Shown here one piece after another: positions 22,051-32,874 of a DNA stretch of 64,000 nt. Every line of letters starts with the position of its first letter. Positions within the stretch are counted from its first letter, which is position 1. A program made the translations under genes and the position numbers. This DNA comes from Talinum fruticosum (taxonomy: Eukaryota; Streptophyta; Magnoliopsida; Caryophyllales; Talinaceae): NCBI GenBank assembly GCA_021018815.1, contig JAITYX010000028.1, forward strand, positions 3,427,001 to 3,491,000, in the 5' to 3' direction. The notes beneath the pieces were generated by a model, which was not told where the DNA came from, did no database searches, and saw nothing but the letters and a program-made list of their open reading frames with translations.

Positions 22051-22861
22051 TTTTTTGTAGTATTTTGGTTAATGGTCATGGACTGAACGACGCACTTGAA
22101 GGAGCGAAGAGTGTCCCGGATTTCCGCGGAAAGAGGTCTACGTCATAGCCCTCGAAAATGTCGAACAAAGCTTTGAGAATCTTTGAGTTCGGATTCTCTT
22201 TGTTGGAATGGTGAGAAAAGAAGGTTCTTATTAGCAAGAAGCACAGAATTCTAGCCTCAGTGTTCATCCGAGTCACGAAAAATTCTTGCTTGACTCAAGG
22301 ACTTCCTTGGCATACTTTTCGAAAAACTCATCAAGCAACTTCGTTGAAAGGGATGGGGTTGTCTGTTGAGAAAGATAGAAGATACTTTAGAAAGATAATG
22401 GAGGAGAGAGAGATTTATACGAATCATAGTGTTGCAAACTTTTGAGGTAATGATGCCCTTAGAGCAAGAAAGGTTCGAATAGAATTCACCAACAAGTTCG
22501 GCTATAAGAATTCGAGTGAAACGAGAGAAAGTTGTATACACTCGTGGTTTTGATGTGTTTCAACCACAAAAAGGTTGTGTTTGGAAAGAATTTGTCATCC
22601 AATGTAAGATGTTGGGTGACGAGGATTTTGGAGGGGTTAGAAGGACCTTCTTGGTGCTTTGTTCTAGGCTTTTTAGTTGCGGACCTCGAAAGTCCGGACG
22701 GAACCTCTTTTAGGCATGGTTGAGAAGAAAGTAAGTCATCTAGAAGAAACGAGAGAGAAGAGAGAGAGTACTCGAGTGCTTAAGAGCTTAGATTGCAAGA
22801 GTGAGTATGCGAGAGTTTAGGTTAGCAGAGAGTAAAGTAGCGGAATTAAGGAAAATGGATG

Positions 22862-22988
22862 TTATCTATAGCGGAAAGAATGTCCTTCGATATACTGTTC
22901 GACCTAAACCTCCAACGGTCGCCTCAAAGTGGTGTGACTATTCTTCTCTCCAACGGTTAGAATTCCAGTGTCGGTCTCCCAACGGCTA
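22862..22988 (-). promoter_or_regulatory. Internal promoter of ORF3 in element C (decayed TATA)
   Basis: The TATA position reads TATAGATA on the minus strand, one change from the TATAAATA of A and B. Two exact MSA matches follow: TCCAACGGTTA at 22949-22959 and CCCAACGGCTA at 22978-22988. A third AACGG core is near 22915. Confidence 0.5.
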
Positions 22989-23275
22989 GTTCACCGATCA
23001 AAGAGCGCGGTAGAGAGAGAAGGAGAAAAGATAAATTGTAAAAGAATTTTCTGAAATTCTCCACTAATCTAGAGATGAATTCGAAGTTTGAAATCCAATT
23101 TTCTCAAAAATTGAGACCGAGTCGATAAAGTTTCGAGTGATTTAGAAAACGCAAACAGATAATAACTCCTAGTTGAGTATCACCGCATCAACTTAACCAA
23201 TTGTTAATTAAGACAAAGGAAAGGAACATGTAACACGTAATTATACAAATTAATTTCACTTAGAAAGACACATAA
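22989..23275. other. Spacer between pol and ORF3 of element C
   Basis: Short GA-rich run near 23010, then non-coding sequence aligned with A and B spacers. Confidence 0.6.
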
Positions 23276-25015
23276 TCATGCATTTATCATGCCATGTTCA
23301 TTCTAATAAAACAAACCTAATCCTCACTAAGTGGCTTAGTAAAGATATCGACTAACCGAAATTTTGTAAGAATGAATTCAAGTTCAATATCACCTTTCTC
23401 GAATGGTCTCTCGGAAAATGATGCTTGACCTCAATATGCTTTGTCTTTGAGTGCTGAACTGGATTCTTAGTGAGGCTGATTGCACTTTTATTGTCACACT
23501 TGATTGGAATTGATTTGAATGAAAGTCCAAGGTCTTTTAAGTGTTGCTTGGTCCATAGAATCCGAGCACGGCATGCTCCAGCTGCTATGTACTCGGCTTC
23601 AGCAGTTGATAAAGCGGCCGAGTTACGCTTCTTTGAGTGCCAAGATATAAGGTATTGACCCGAAACTGGCATGCTCCTGAGGTGCTCTTTATCAACCTTA
23701 TATCTAGTATAGTTAGCATCCGAGTATCCAGTGAGAGCCAGTTTTGAGTCTCTTTAGAACCATAGACCTAAATTTTGAGTTCTTACAAGATATCTAAAAA
23801 TTCTCTTCACCGCAGATGAGATGTGATCCTTTTGGATTAGCTTGGAATCTTGCACATAGACATACACTAAACATAATGTCCGGCCTACTTGGATGTGAGA
23901 TATAGCAGAGACCCAATCATACCTAGATAGAGTTTCGATCTTACGCTTTACCTGTTTCGTTTGAGTCCGAGTTTCACGCTGCTACTTATTGGTGTTGCTA
24001 CATGTTTTGCATCTTGAAGCTTGTACTTCTTCAGCAACTCCTTGGTATACTTGGATTGATGAACATAGATGCCATCTCTGTCTTGTTTGATTTGTAGACC
24101 AAGAAAGAAATTGAGCTCTCCCATCATGCTCATTTGGAATTCCTGTCTCATTAACTCATAAAGTCCGAGCAATAAGAAAGTCTTTCCCGTGGTTTTTTAT
24201 GAAAAGAGTTTTGTCAATCTGACCTCTTTTAAAATCATTTTCAACCAAGAAACTGCTCAGTCTTTCATACCAAGCTCTAGGAGCTTATTTAAGACCATAA
24301 AGAGCCTTTTGTAACTTGAAAACATGATTTGGAAATTCTGAGTTTTCAAATATAGGGGATTGCTCAACATAGACTTCTTCTTGAATAAAACCATTCAGAA
24401 AAGCACATTTGACCTCTATTTGATACAATTTAATATTCATGCTTGATGTAAATGCCAATAGGATTTTAATTGCTTCAATCCTAGCAACAGGTGAAAAGGT
24501 TTCCCCACAATCAATTGCTTCTTCTTGATTATAACCTTGAGCCACAAGTCTAGCCTTATTTCGACTACTAACCCATCCTCATCCAGTTTGTTCTTGAAAA
24601 CCCACTTGGTTCCTATGACTGGGTGGTCAGAATGTTATTTCGTCAAAGTCCACTTGGTTTCTTTCGAATTGATTGAGTTCCTCTTAGATGGCCTCTACCC
24701 ATTCCGGTTCATTTAGGGCCTCTAGTGCATTTTTGGGTTCGAGTTAATGATATGAATACGGTGAATCCACATAAATTTTACAAGGAAGAGTGTAATGCCC
24801 CGACCTTAATCCAATACATCAACAAAGATTAATAAATATTAATGAGCGCTTGCACTTCAATTCACACTTTCATTCATCATTATCATGTATATTATATACT
24901 TGTGCCAAGTAACCATATTATGTGTTGTAGGACTCGGATGATGATAGCGACGCTTGGCAAAGAAATAAATAAATAAATGAATGATCAAATAAATTATGCC
25001 TTGTGATAATTCAAG

Positions 25016-25017
<2 letters not shown>

Positions 25018-25097
<80 letters not shown>
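25018..25097. repeat. (TAA)n microsatellite
   Basis: About 26 uninterrupted trinucleotide units inside solo LTR G. Confidence 0.95.
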
Positions 25098-25989
25098 CAT
25101 AATTCATATGCCTAAAGTTTGTAATAATTATTTAGGTCGAGAATTCCTAAAACCTATAATCTTCTAACTTGGGCTTGGCTATTAGGGTATTTGGGCTCAT
25201 AGATAGTAGAGGGCCCAATAACCAAGCAAATAAAAATAAAAATAAAATAAAAAATGAGCTAAATTCAGATTTGAGGAGAGAGAAAATTCAGATTCAAAAT
25301 TTTCCTATTTAAACCCCAAAAATCTCAAAAACCTCACCTTCATCATTTGCTCTTCTTTACAAAGAAACTCATGTGCCTCACTCAACCTCCTCCCTACAGC
25401 CCAACTAGGCTGCTGGCTGCCGCCACCAGCAGCTCCACCGGTCTGCGGAGTCGGAGCCACCAGTCTCCGGCCAACCATTACACCGGCCATTGCTTGCTGC
25501 CCTGTTGCACCTGCTGCTGTTGCGTCACTATTGCTACCTACCACTGCTGCCAGCTGCTGTCGCCGGACAAGCCACCGTCATTGCCGATCGCCGCTTGCTT
25601 GTCGCTGCCGATTGTCGCCACCAACCAATGCAGCCACTCGGAGCTCCGATCAGCCACCCCTTCCACCATAAAAACCCTCATTTTCTTGTGGGTTTTGGTT
25701 AAAAACCTCAATCTTCAACTAATAAATCTCTTTAACATGTAAGAATAATTAGTTAGATGTGCATGCAAGGGATTATTGTGTAAAATCAGATTATATAACC
25801 AGTATTATGCTTTTGGGGATCGTTGATTGGAAATGTTAACTCGAGTTGCCCAAATATTGGAATGAGAAGTAATTATCTTGCATGCGCTTTTAATGGGTTT
25901 TAGTGAGCTAATATGATACTTAGAATGATGAAAAATTTATAAGATAAACCTTTCATAGATATCCGATAACGACAAAATATGTAGAGCAT

Positions 25990-26225
25990 AAGATGGTGGA
26001 GTTAGGAAGACTCCGCCACCCACCAGGGGTGCCCCCACAGCCTATGGGGCAGGTCATGGTGGCCAGGAGCAAGTTAATTGACTCAAAATACCCACAACGG
26101 GTGCTCCCACAGGCCGTGGGGTAACCTGTGGTGGCCACCAGAAGTTCCCACTGACCGTGGGAAGGCCTTGATGACCTCTAAAGCCAACCATTGACCCCCA
26201 CTGGCCGTGGGGAGGTCCGTGGTGG
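25990..26225. repeat. GC-rich palindromic repeats in solo LTR G
   Basis: At least four degenerate copies of a CCCAC-x-GGCCGTGGGG palindrome, spaced about 50-75 bp, in otherwise A/T-rich LTR sequence. Each can form a short GC-rich stem. Confidence 0.65.
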
Positions 26226-26895
26226 CTTCCAAAGCAAAGGAAATTTGGTTTTCGTGATGATTCAAGTTTATTAGAAAATTTTGAAGGAAGAGATTAACTA
26301 AAATGGGCATGTATGTAAAAAAATAAAAGGAAACTTTAAAAGAGTACAATATTATGTGAGGATTTGAGAAAAAAAAAATAGGCATGCATGTTGTGCTATG
26401 AGGATATGGATTAAAAATGTGAATTAAGGAGAATAGGTAATTTTAAGAAGTTGAAGACAATAAGTAATTTTGGGAAGATTAAAGAAAATAAGTCATTTTG
26501 AGGGTTGAAGGAAAGAAGTGATTTAGATTATTGAAGTAAATTAAAGAAAATAAATGAGGTTGAGAATTTAAGAAAATAAGTTAACGTAGGCGATTTATAA
26601 GAATTGGGTTAGGTATCCAAGTGAACAATTAAACAAAGTTGGAGGATAAAACAATTAGGTGAGTAATAGACTTAATTTAGAAAGGGACTGATTAACACAG
26701 TAGGTGTTTTATGGAGAAACGGTCAAGTAAATCTTATGATCATATTGCGTGTCAAGAGGGGTTGATATAAGTTATGAATGTTACTTTAAAACTTCAACCT
26801 ATAAAATTTAATCAACTGATTTAGCAATCTACGAAGTAATTTAGCCTTCATAAATTCATCGAATCATGGGAAGTTACAAAAAGGAAATAATGTAA

Positions 26896-26945
26896 GTGAT
26901 AACAATAATAATAACAATAGCAATAGCAATAATAACGATAATAAA
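26896..26945. repeat. Degenerate (AAT)n / (CAATAG)n simple repeat
   Basis: AATAATAACAATAGCAATAG-type run within solo LTR G. Confidence 0.8.
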
Positions 26946-28261
26946 TTTGATTACTAAGAGTATTGAACCTGTTGATGAAACACTTTATTTTGTTAAGGCA
27001 TCCACGTCGTTCATTCGAGTCGAGTAACTTCAAAGGGATCGGAAGGAATATTTGGCCATTATCAACCAGACTTTGCCGATCACTCTAGGTATGCGCATAT
27101 TTAGGAAACCGATGATCGTAAGGAGCCACTTAGATAATAAATGAATAATTGTTTTACTACATTCTTCCTGTCTAATTTATAAATGAATTGAAATGCATGC
27201 GCTTAAATCAATATATCTTCACATAAATTATTTACGAGTACATGGATAGATGTGCTTGAGCTCCGGCTCACTATTTCGAAATGTTTTTCTCCGTTTTGTT
27301 TTAGGTAAGGCTAATGCGAGAGGAAAACAGAAGGGTTCACTTTGGTCATCAAGACATAGATGCTCACAGTGATAGTCAAGAACGTGATGTGTCGGAATCG
27401 TGTATGCTTTGGTTAATAAGTTATGTTTGTAAGTTAATTTGGTAGTTGCCTTGCTCTTTGTTAAAGAGCGGCGATAACGCTTCTAATTCTCTTTTCCGCT
27501 GCCTTAATTACTAGTTAGTCAGTCATCATGACTAAACTGGTGATTATGGGTTTTGCGGGCGTTATAAAGAGCGAGTTCTTACCCTACTGTTGATGTCGGA
27601 CAAGATGTTTTTGAGTGGGTGGCTCAAAGCATATTTGAATGTTCTACCTGTTCTCCGGTTCACCAGATTTGAGGGTTGAACTGGTTGGTCTTCGGTGATC
27701 CGATCTGATTGAGATTGCTCATCTATTTGACTTTCACCATTCCGAGCTGGCTCTTGAGCTGGTTCGATCCGAGTTATGATATTCGAGCTACCTCATTCTA
27801 AGCTGCTTTTCCTTGACTCTGTCCGAGCTCACCTCCGAGCAGGATCATCTTCATCTCGACCGAGTTTCGAGATCAAAGAATGCTCGACTCACTTGATTTT
27901 CCTTAATCAATCTCATCAAAAACAATGTGGATGCTTTCTTCCACTTTGTTAGTTCTTTTATTGAAAATGCGATATGCTTTACTATGAGAGGAATAACCAA
28001 GAAAGATACCTTCATTTGACCAAGCATCAAACTTGGTCATATGATCTTTACCATCATTGTGAACATATCGGTTACATCCGAAGGGTTTGAAGTATAAAAT
28101 GTTAGGTTTCTTTCCCTTGTAGAGCTCATATGGAGTTTTCTTCAAGAAGCGTCCGATGAGGCATCCGTTCGGAGTGTCGTTTGCTGTGTTAACTGCCTCA
28201 GCCCAGAAATAGTAAGTAGATCGTGTTCAATCATCATTGTCCTTCCTATTTCTTCAAGAGT

Positions 28262-28320
28262 TCTAACATGTAGAGCTCGTATAGAGTTTGCTTGTGTTAA
28301 CTGCCTCAACCAACAAATAG
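28262..28320 (-). repeat. Local duplication in integrase of element C
   Basis: The AGAGCTCGTATAGAGTTT and GTTAACTGCCTCAACCAACA segments repeat, in compressed form, integrase sequence found about 120 bp to the left (28120-28215). A and B have one copy. It disrupts the integrase frame. Confidence 0.6.
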
Positions 28321-31094
28321 TAACCCATTCTATTGAGGAGTTTTGGGTGCTGAGAAGTTGTGGGAGATACCATTCTTATTGCGGAACTCTACAAATTCCG
28401 AGTAATCGAACTCCCTTCCATGGTCGGTTCGAATTCTTCCGATATGAGTCTCGACTCTACTTGAATTTTCCTGCGAGCTTGCTAAACTCTTTGAAAGCTT
28501 CATTATTGTGCTTAAGAAAACAAACCTAGGTAAATCGTGTGTAGTCATCAACAATCACCAATACCTATGACTTACCTCACGAGACTCTTTCCAGGGATTT
28601 CAGCACACAAATCCATATGCAACATTTCAAGCACTTTGGATGTGGAAACAGTTTAAAGAGATTTGAAAGATGATCTGACTTGTTTCCCTTTTGTGCATGC
28701 TTCACAAATTTTATCTTTCTTAAATGCATAGTTAGGTAAACCTCTCACTAAACCATGAGATGCAATCTTTTTGATAGTATGCATAGTAACATGACCTAGT
28801 CTATGATGCCATGTCCAACAATCATCATGCAGTGATGCTTTTAAACAAGATATGTTCGACTTGGATCGAAAGAAGAATAATGTAGGTGTTACCTGACCTC
28901 TTACCTGAGAGCTTAGTGCCCTTGGTAGTTGCATCAGAAATATAACAATTGGTCCGAGTGAATCTTACCTCTTGCCCTTTGTCACACAACCGAGTGATAC
29001 TGAGTAGATTATACTTTAATCCCTTGACAAGATAGACTAGCCGACCAGGTTGTGTTCTTTCCTAATCTTGCCTATTCCAACTATCTTGCCTTTATTATCA
29101 TCTCCAAAAGTGACTTTGCCCCCTTTGTAATCCCAAAGAATCTTGAGTCTCCTTACATGTAGCATGAGCATCCACTTTCCAGCTACCGGTGACCTTTTGC
29201 TTTTTCCGAGTTACCTGCAAGTCGGATATACACTAACCCTTCTCACTTCCTCTAACGAACCCAATAACTCCCTTTACTATGGTTCTTTTCTGAGGAAGAA
29301 GACTGTTGGGAACCCAAATTTGTATTACTTTAGGTTTGGTTTGATTCGAGTCTTCTTTTTAGAAAGCTGAGTCTATGTCTCATTCTTTTGAAAATCTTTT
29401 CTTTTATAAATTGATGGAGAAGGTTTTCTCCTATAAACTGTTCTAGGCTTAGTCCTCCTTTCATTTTTATGAATAGGACCATGCTCAGCCTTCCCGAACT
29501 TCACGGTTCTGGAACCATTTTTGAAAAGGTTTGAGTAGGAGTTAGATTCCTCTTCCTCGTTCAAACCAAGTCCCTCCTTTCTTGAAGGAGACACACCGAG
29601 AACCTAAAAGCATGTCAAGGTTTTTCTAACCTTGAGGACATTTCAAAACAAGCTGTTGAGACTCATTGAGCTTTTGTTTCAGATGCTCATTTTCTCTTAC
29701 GAGTGTCTCGAGACTTGGTCTCATTAGCTTGAGTACTAGTCTTGAGTTCTCTTAGAGTAAGTCACAATTTTTCCAATTCATTTTCTAAACCAATGCTCTC
29801 GAAGTAAGAGACTTAAGTTGTTCGTTGTATTGAGAAGAATCAAAATTGGACTTTTGTTCTAAAGTGTAAATATATTTAGCTAAATCAACTTTGGGAGGAC
29901 TTCAGAAAGTAGTCTATTACGTCCCGAGGATTTGTCTCCTCGGTGTCTCGGTTGTAGGAGTCTAATTCGGATTCAGCTTCGAGTCCGATCATCGCCATGA
30001 GACATTTTGAATCGTCTACGTCTTCATCTTCTTTAGATGAATCTTCATCACTCCATGTGGTCATCATAGGCTTCTTATTCTTTCTGTCCCTCTTTCTTCT
30101 TGGACAGTCTTTGACTATGTGATCTTTGCTGCAACATTCAAAACAGACAAGAGTTCTTAGTTAAAGATAACTTTAAAGGGGATGAGTGTTTACCTTTTCT
30201 ATCCTTCTTATCTTTCTTGTAGAACTCTTCTCTTGGCCTTTTCTCCTATTTCTTATCCTTCATCATTCTTTTGAAGCCTGGAGCAATGAATGCCATAGGA
30301 TCTTCTTTTGAATCTAAGGAACTCAGATTTTCTCCTCTACTTTACGAGGCCTTCAACGCAATGTTTTTTTGGTGCTAACGTGAGCATCCTCTTCTTCCAA
30401 ATGGATTTCATGGGTAAGTAGCTTCCCAATTAGTTCGTTTGGCTTTAGTTGAGAGAGGTTCGGACCTTCCTTAATGGCTGTCACCTTGGGACCCCATGTT
30501 CTCTTGGGTAGACTTCTTAGAATTTTTCCGCACATTTCTTCATGGGAAATCTTTCTACCCAGAGATTTGAGATTGCTTGTAATCTCGGTGAAGCATATAA
30601 ACATCTAAGTGATGTTTTCTTCAGCTCCATCTTGAATAGCTCATATTTGTATAGATATTGACTTATCTTTGCTTGTCTTACTTGGCTTGTTCCTTCATAT
30701 GTGTTGACAAGAGTGTCCCACACATCTTTAGCTGTGTCACATGTTGATAGTCTATTATATTCTTCTGAGCTGATGGCGCAAATCGGAATGTTCATTGCTT
30801 TAAAGTTCTTTATGAACTTTTCTGCCTCTTCGAGTGGTGTACTCGAACTTTGCTTTAGGCACAAGTCTTGTATCTTCCATCTTTATTGGAATGTAATTGC
30901 CTTCTTGTATGATGTTCCATACATCTTCATCGTGGTTCAGCAGAAAGCATTCCATAAGCTTCTTCCGAGTGCACGAAATTTGATCCTTTGAACTTAGGTG
31001 GCTTGTTGGAAGATCTTCCTCCATCAAACTCTTCGTTGTTTTGAGCCATATGATCTTTAGACCTTTAGGTTGTTAGACCCTTTACGAAAGGCTA

Positions 31095-31106
31095 GGCTCG
31101 ATACCA
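31095..31106 (-). other. Primer-binding site of element C
   Basis: The minus strand reads TGGTATCGAGCC, two bases inside the LTR. It differs from the tRNA-Met site TGGTATCAGAGCC by loss of one base in CAGAG. Element D shows the same change (52531-52543). Confidence 0.75.
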
Positions 31107-31108
31107 AT

Positions 31109-32599
31109 TGAAGGCTTGCTCTTAGAGAGTCTTAGTCACCCTCGGGGGTGAATACGGTGATGAGGAAATTTTGACGAACTTGGAAGATTTAAGCTTTTAA
31201 AAGAATGGTCAAGATTATCCGAGTCTAGATTGGAGTTAGAAAAATGTAAACTCGGATATACGTCAAAACCCTCCTGGGGCAGGAAACCACGGACGAGTGC
31301 TAGTCTAAGCACCATGTCAAATCCACTATTTTGAATCCATAAAATACAACAAACCGACTCAACCAGAATTGCTCCCTTAAATAATTCCTTACGAGTTTTC
31401 CTAGACTCGAAATTCCCTTATCCGATCTAGTACTTCCTAACCGAGGTAACCTTTACAGACTAGGAACAATTGAGCTGAGTTAACCCTTACAGCTCGGTCA
31501 AGGGACCTTACTCAGCAAGTAAGAAAGAGTATGTAACCGATTAAAAGACTTTACAACTCGGAAAGTAAGAATTACAAGCGGGGAGTTGTAAGTAGAAGAT
31601 TGAGTGTGCATACAATGACTTTTGCTTAAGTAAAGTGTATTGACAATAATTCCAGCAATCTTCAAGTCTTGAGAGTTGGCTTCTATTTATAGATGACCAA
31701 GCAGATTAGCCGTTATGACTAGTTTACGAACAGAAGTCCTTTGTGACCGTTGTTACGGTTCTTCGAGTCGCTCAAAAAGATTCATTGAGATGTGAACGTT
31801 GTGCAATGGCTCTTGACTCCTAAAGGTGCTCCAATCAGCTGGTGGTGTCCGAAATTAAGGTGGAAACCACCGTTGAGCTTAGCGTTGAAGTTTTCCAGTT
31901 TTGGAAACGAGACAACCTTGACACGAGCATTTGGGCCTTGTTTAGAACTAGAAAAGCCTTATCCGCTTGTTATTGACAACTTGAAGACGGTTACTTTTGT
32001 AATTAAAAAATGAGATAACGTGGTTTGGATAACCTACAAAAGTAAACCACTTTGGTTCTCAAAGTATAAAATACTTTGGTCCAAGATTAGGCACGAGATA
32101 ATAATTTAATTAAGATAATTAAGTTCATAATTATCTTAGGCCTAGAAGAGTGGAAGTTTCGAGTCTAATATTCATTATACTCAAATTCCTTTACTGATCA
32201 ATCTTAAGAAAGATCAAGTTATAAGAGTTAAAATATTAGAGTATATGTACTTGATCCGGACAAATAATTCTTAAACAAATATGCTTGACTTAGAAAGTTG
32301 AATTAACGCGAGTAATTCACTCTTCTTCAGAATATGTAGTCATAATTCGAGATAAGAAGTATGAGAGAGAATATTTGAACATGCGATAAATCTGAGTGAT
32401 GTCCGAGTGACTCCGAAACATTAATGCGAGAAGATAGACAATAATGTGTTTTCCGAGTCGGTTAGAATCGAATGAAAACATATGCAATAGTTTTTATAAC
32501 ACTCGGGATGACTTGTAATCAAAACTTAGGAGGGATAAGGTTTGTACACGAGTCTTTGGTAGTACTAAAAATGATCTAGTTTTAGAGTCCGAGTCTTCA
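31109..32599 (-). mobile_element. 5' LTR of element C
   Basis: From TGAAGGCTTGCTC to GAGTCTTCA, 1491 bp; TATA box on the minus strand at 31684-31691. Pairs with 16402-17885. Confidence 0.87.
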
Positions 32600-32874
32600 T
32601 AAACCGACCTAAAAAGTAGAATTAACATTGTAATTCATTTTCATTTAAAACATGAAGTCAATGCTTAGAATAAAGGTGTTAGAGAGATTATTTACTCGGG
32701 CGATAGTTCTGAGTTGTGTCCGAGTGGGTCGAAACACTAATAAGAGTGTTATGCTAAAAGACTGGTTTCGAGCACGTCGGAACATGATGAATACTTAGAT
32801 AATAGGTTCTATAAAGCTTAGAATGACTTAGATTCAAAACCCATGAGAGATAGAGAGTTATACCTGAGTCTTCA
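32600..32874 (-). mobile_element. Solo LTR F, segment 3 of 3
   Basis: U3 end of F, matching the outer part of the A 5' LTR (36930-37230) and ending CCTGAGTCTTCA. Element A integrase resumes directly after it. Confidence 0.8.

Larger units (their letters stand above)
18938..22062. mobile_element. CACTA (EnSpm-like) DNA transposon, 3.1 kb
   Basis: Left end CACTACAGACAAAAC; right end, read inward on the minus strand, TACTACAAAAAAC, so the terminal inverted repeats match apart from a terminal C/T change. TTT flanks both sides (18935-18937 and 22063-22065), the 3-base duplication typical of CACTA elements. The related element B carries an uninterrupted TTTT at the same site (near 8550). Many subterminal copies of TTAGCGTCGGAT lie within about 350 bp of the left end and 230 bp of the right end. 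No transposase was recognised, so it is probably non-autonomous. A GC-rich stretch on the minus strand at 21440-21720 followed by a GTATGT donor-like site could be a first exon of the element or of a captured gene. Confidence 0.85.
18551..22717 (-). pseudogene. Envelope-like ORF3 of element C, split by a CACTA element
   Basis: Starts MPKRGS at 22717. The N-terminal domain is read in shifting frames: AELVGEFYSNLS, MIRINLSLLHYLSKV, then RTFFSHHSNKENPN and FDIFEGYDVDLFP near 22140-22250. The sequence then breaks at the CACTA insertion (18938-22062) and resumes with the Lys- and Ser-rich C-terminal part, which aligns with B 8170-8520. The end is placed by alignment to the B stop and is approximate. 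It adds residues to the N-terminal domain that are damaged in A and B. Confidence 0.55.
24791..27566 (+). mobile_element. Solo LTR G, gypsy-type, 2776 bp
   Basis: Begins TGTAATGCCC and ends GGGCGTTATA, an inverted terminal match of 8 of 10 bases. It is flanked on both sides by AAGAG (24786-24790 and 27567-27571), a perfect 5-base duplication. It interrupts the integrase-RT linker of C, and B has the uninterrupted sequence near 11333. There is no internal coding region, primer-binding site or second LTR. A possible core promoter (CCTATTTAAA) is near 25300, ahead of a GC-rich, gene-like but unconserved stretch. Length and terminal bases suggest a gypsy lineage with long LTRs; Tekay/Del type is a guess. 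Confidence 0.87.
23276..31049 (-). pseudogene. gag-pol of element C, interrupted by solo LTR G
   Basis: ATG at 31049 (MAQNNEEFD), stop after GMINA at 23276. Gag: KKLMECFLLNHDEDVWNI and PICAISSEEYN. An intact zinc knuckle CFECCSKDHIVKDC (CX2CX4HX4C) lies near 30095-30145. Pre-integrase zinc finger WHHRLGHVTMHTIKK...ICEACTKGKQ at 28653-28790. Integrase core includes IRTDHGREF near 28410-28430, and its C-terminus is at 27903-28145. RT N-terminal block at 24285-24545 reads IEVKCAFLNG (Asp to Glu). RNase H at 23352-23672 shows STAEAEYIAAG and KCDNKSAISLT. About 58 bp covering the YVDD box are deleted near 24162. It is the most complete copy in the window but catalytically dead. Confidence 0.87.
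16402..32599 (-). mobile_element. SIRE-like copia element C, two LTRs, with two insertions
   Basis: 3' LTR 16402-17885, polypurine tract, ORF3 interrupted by a CACTA element, ORF3 promoter, gag-pol interrupted by solo LTR G, primer-binding site 31095-31106, 5' LTR 31109-32599. The flanks TAAAT (16397-16401) and TAAAC (32600-32604) form a target-site duplication with one mismatch. Without the two insertions the element would be about 10.3 kb. Confidence 0.88.

Noticed and set aside
25305..25742. 131-codon plus-strand ORF and 79-codon minus-strand ORF
   Set aside because: Low-complexity Cys/Ser/Ala-rich readings of the GC-rich part of solo LTR G, with no shared motif.
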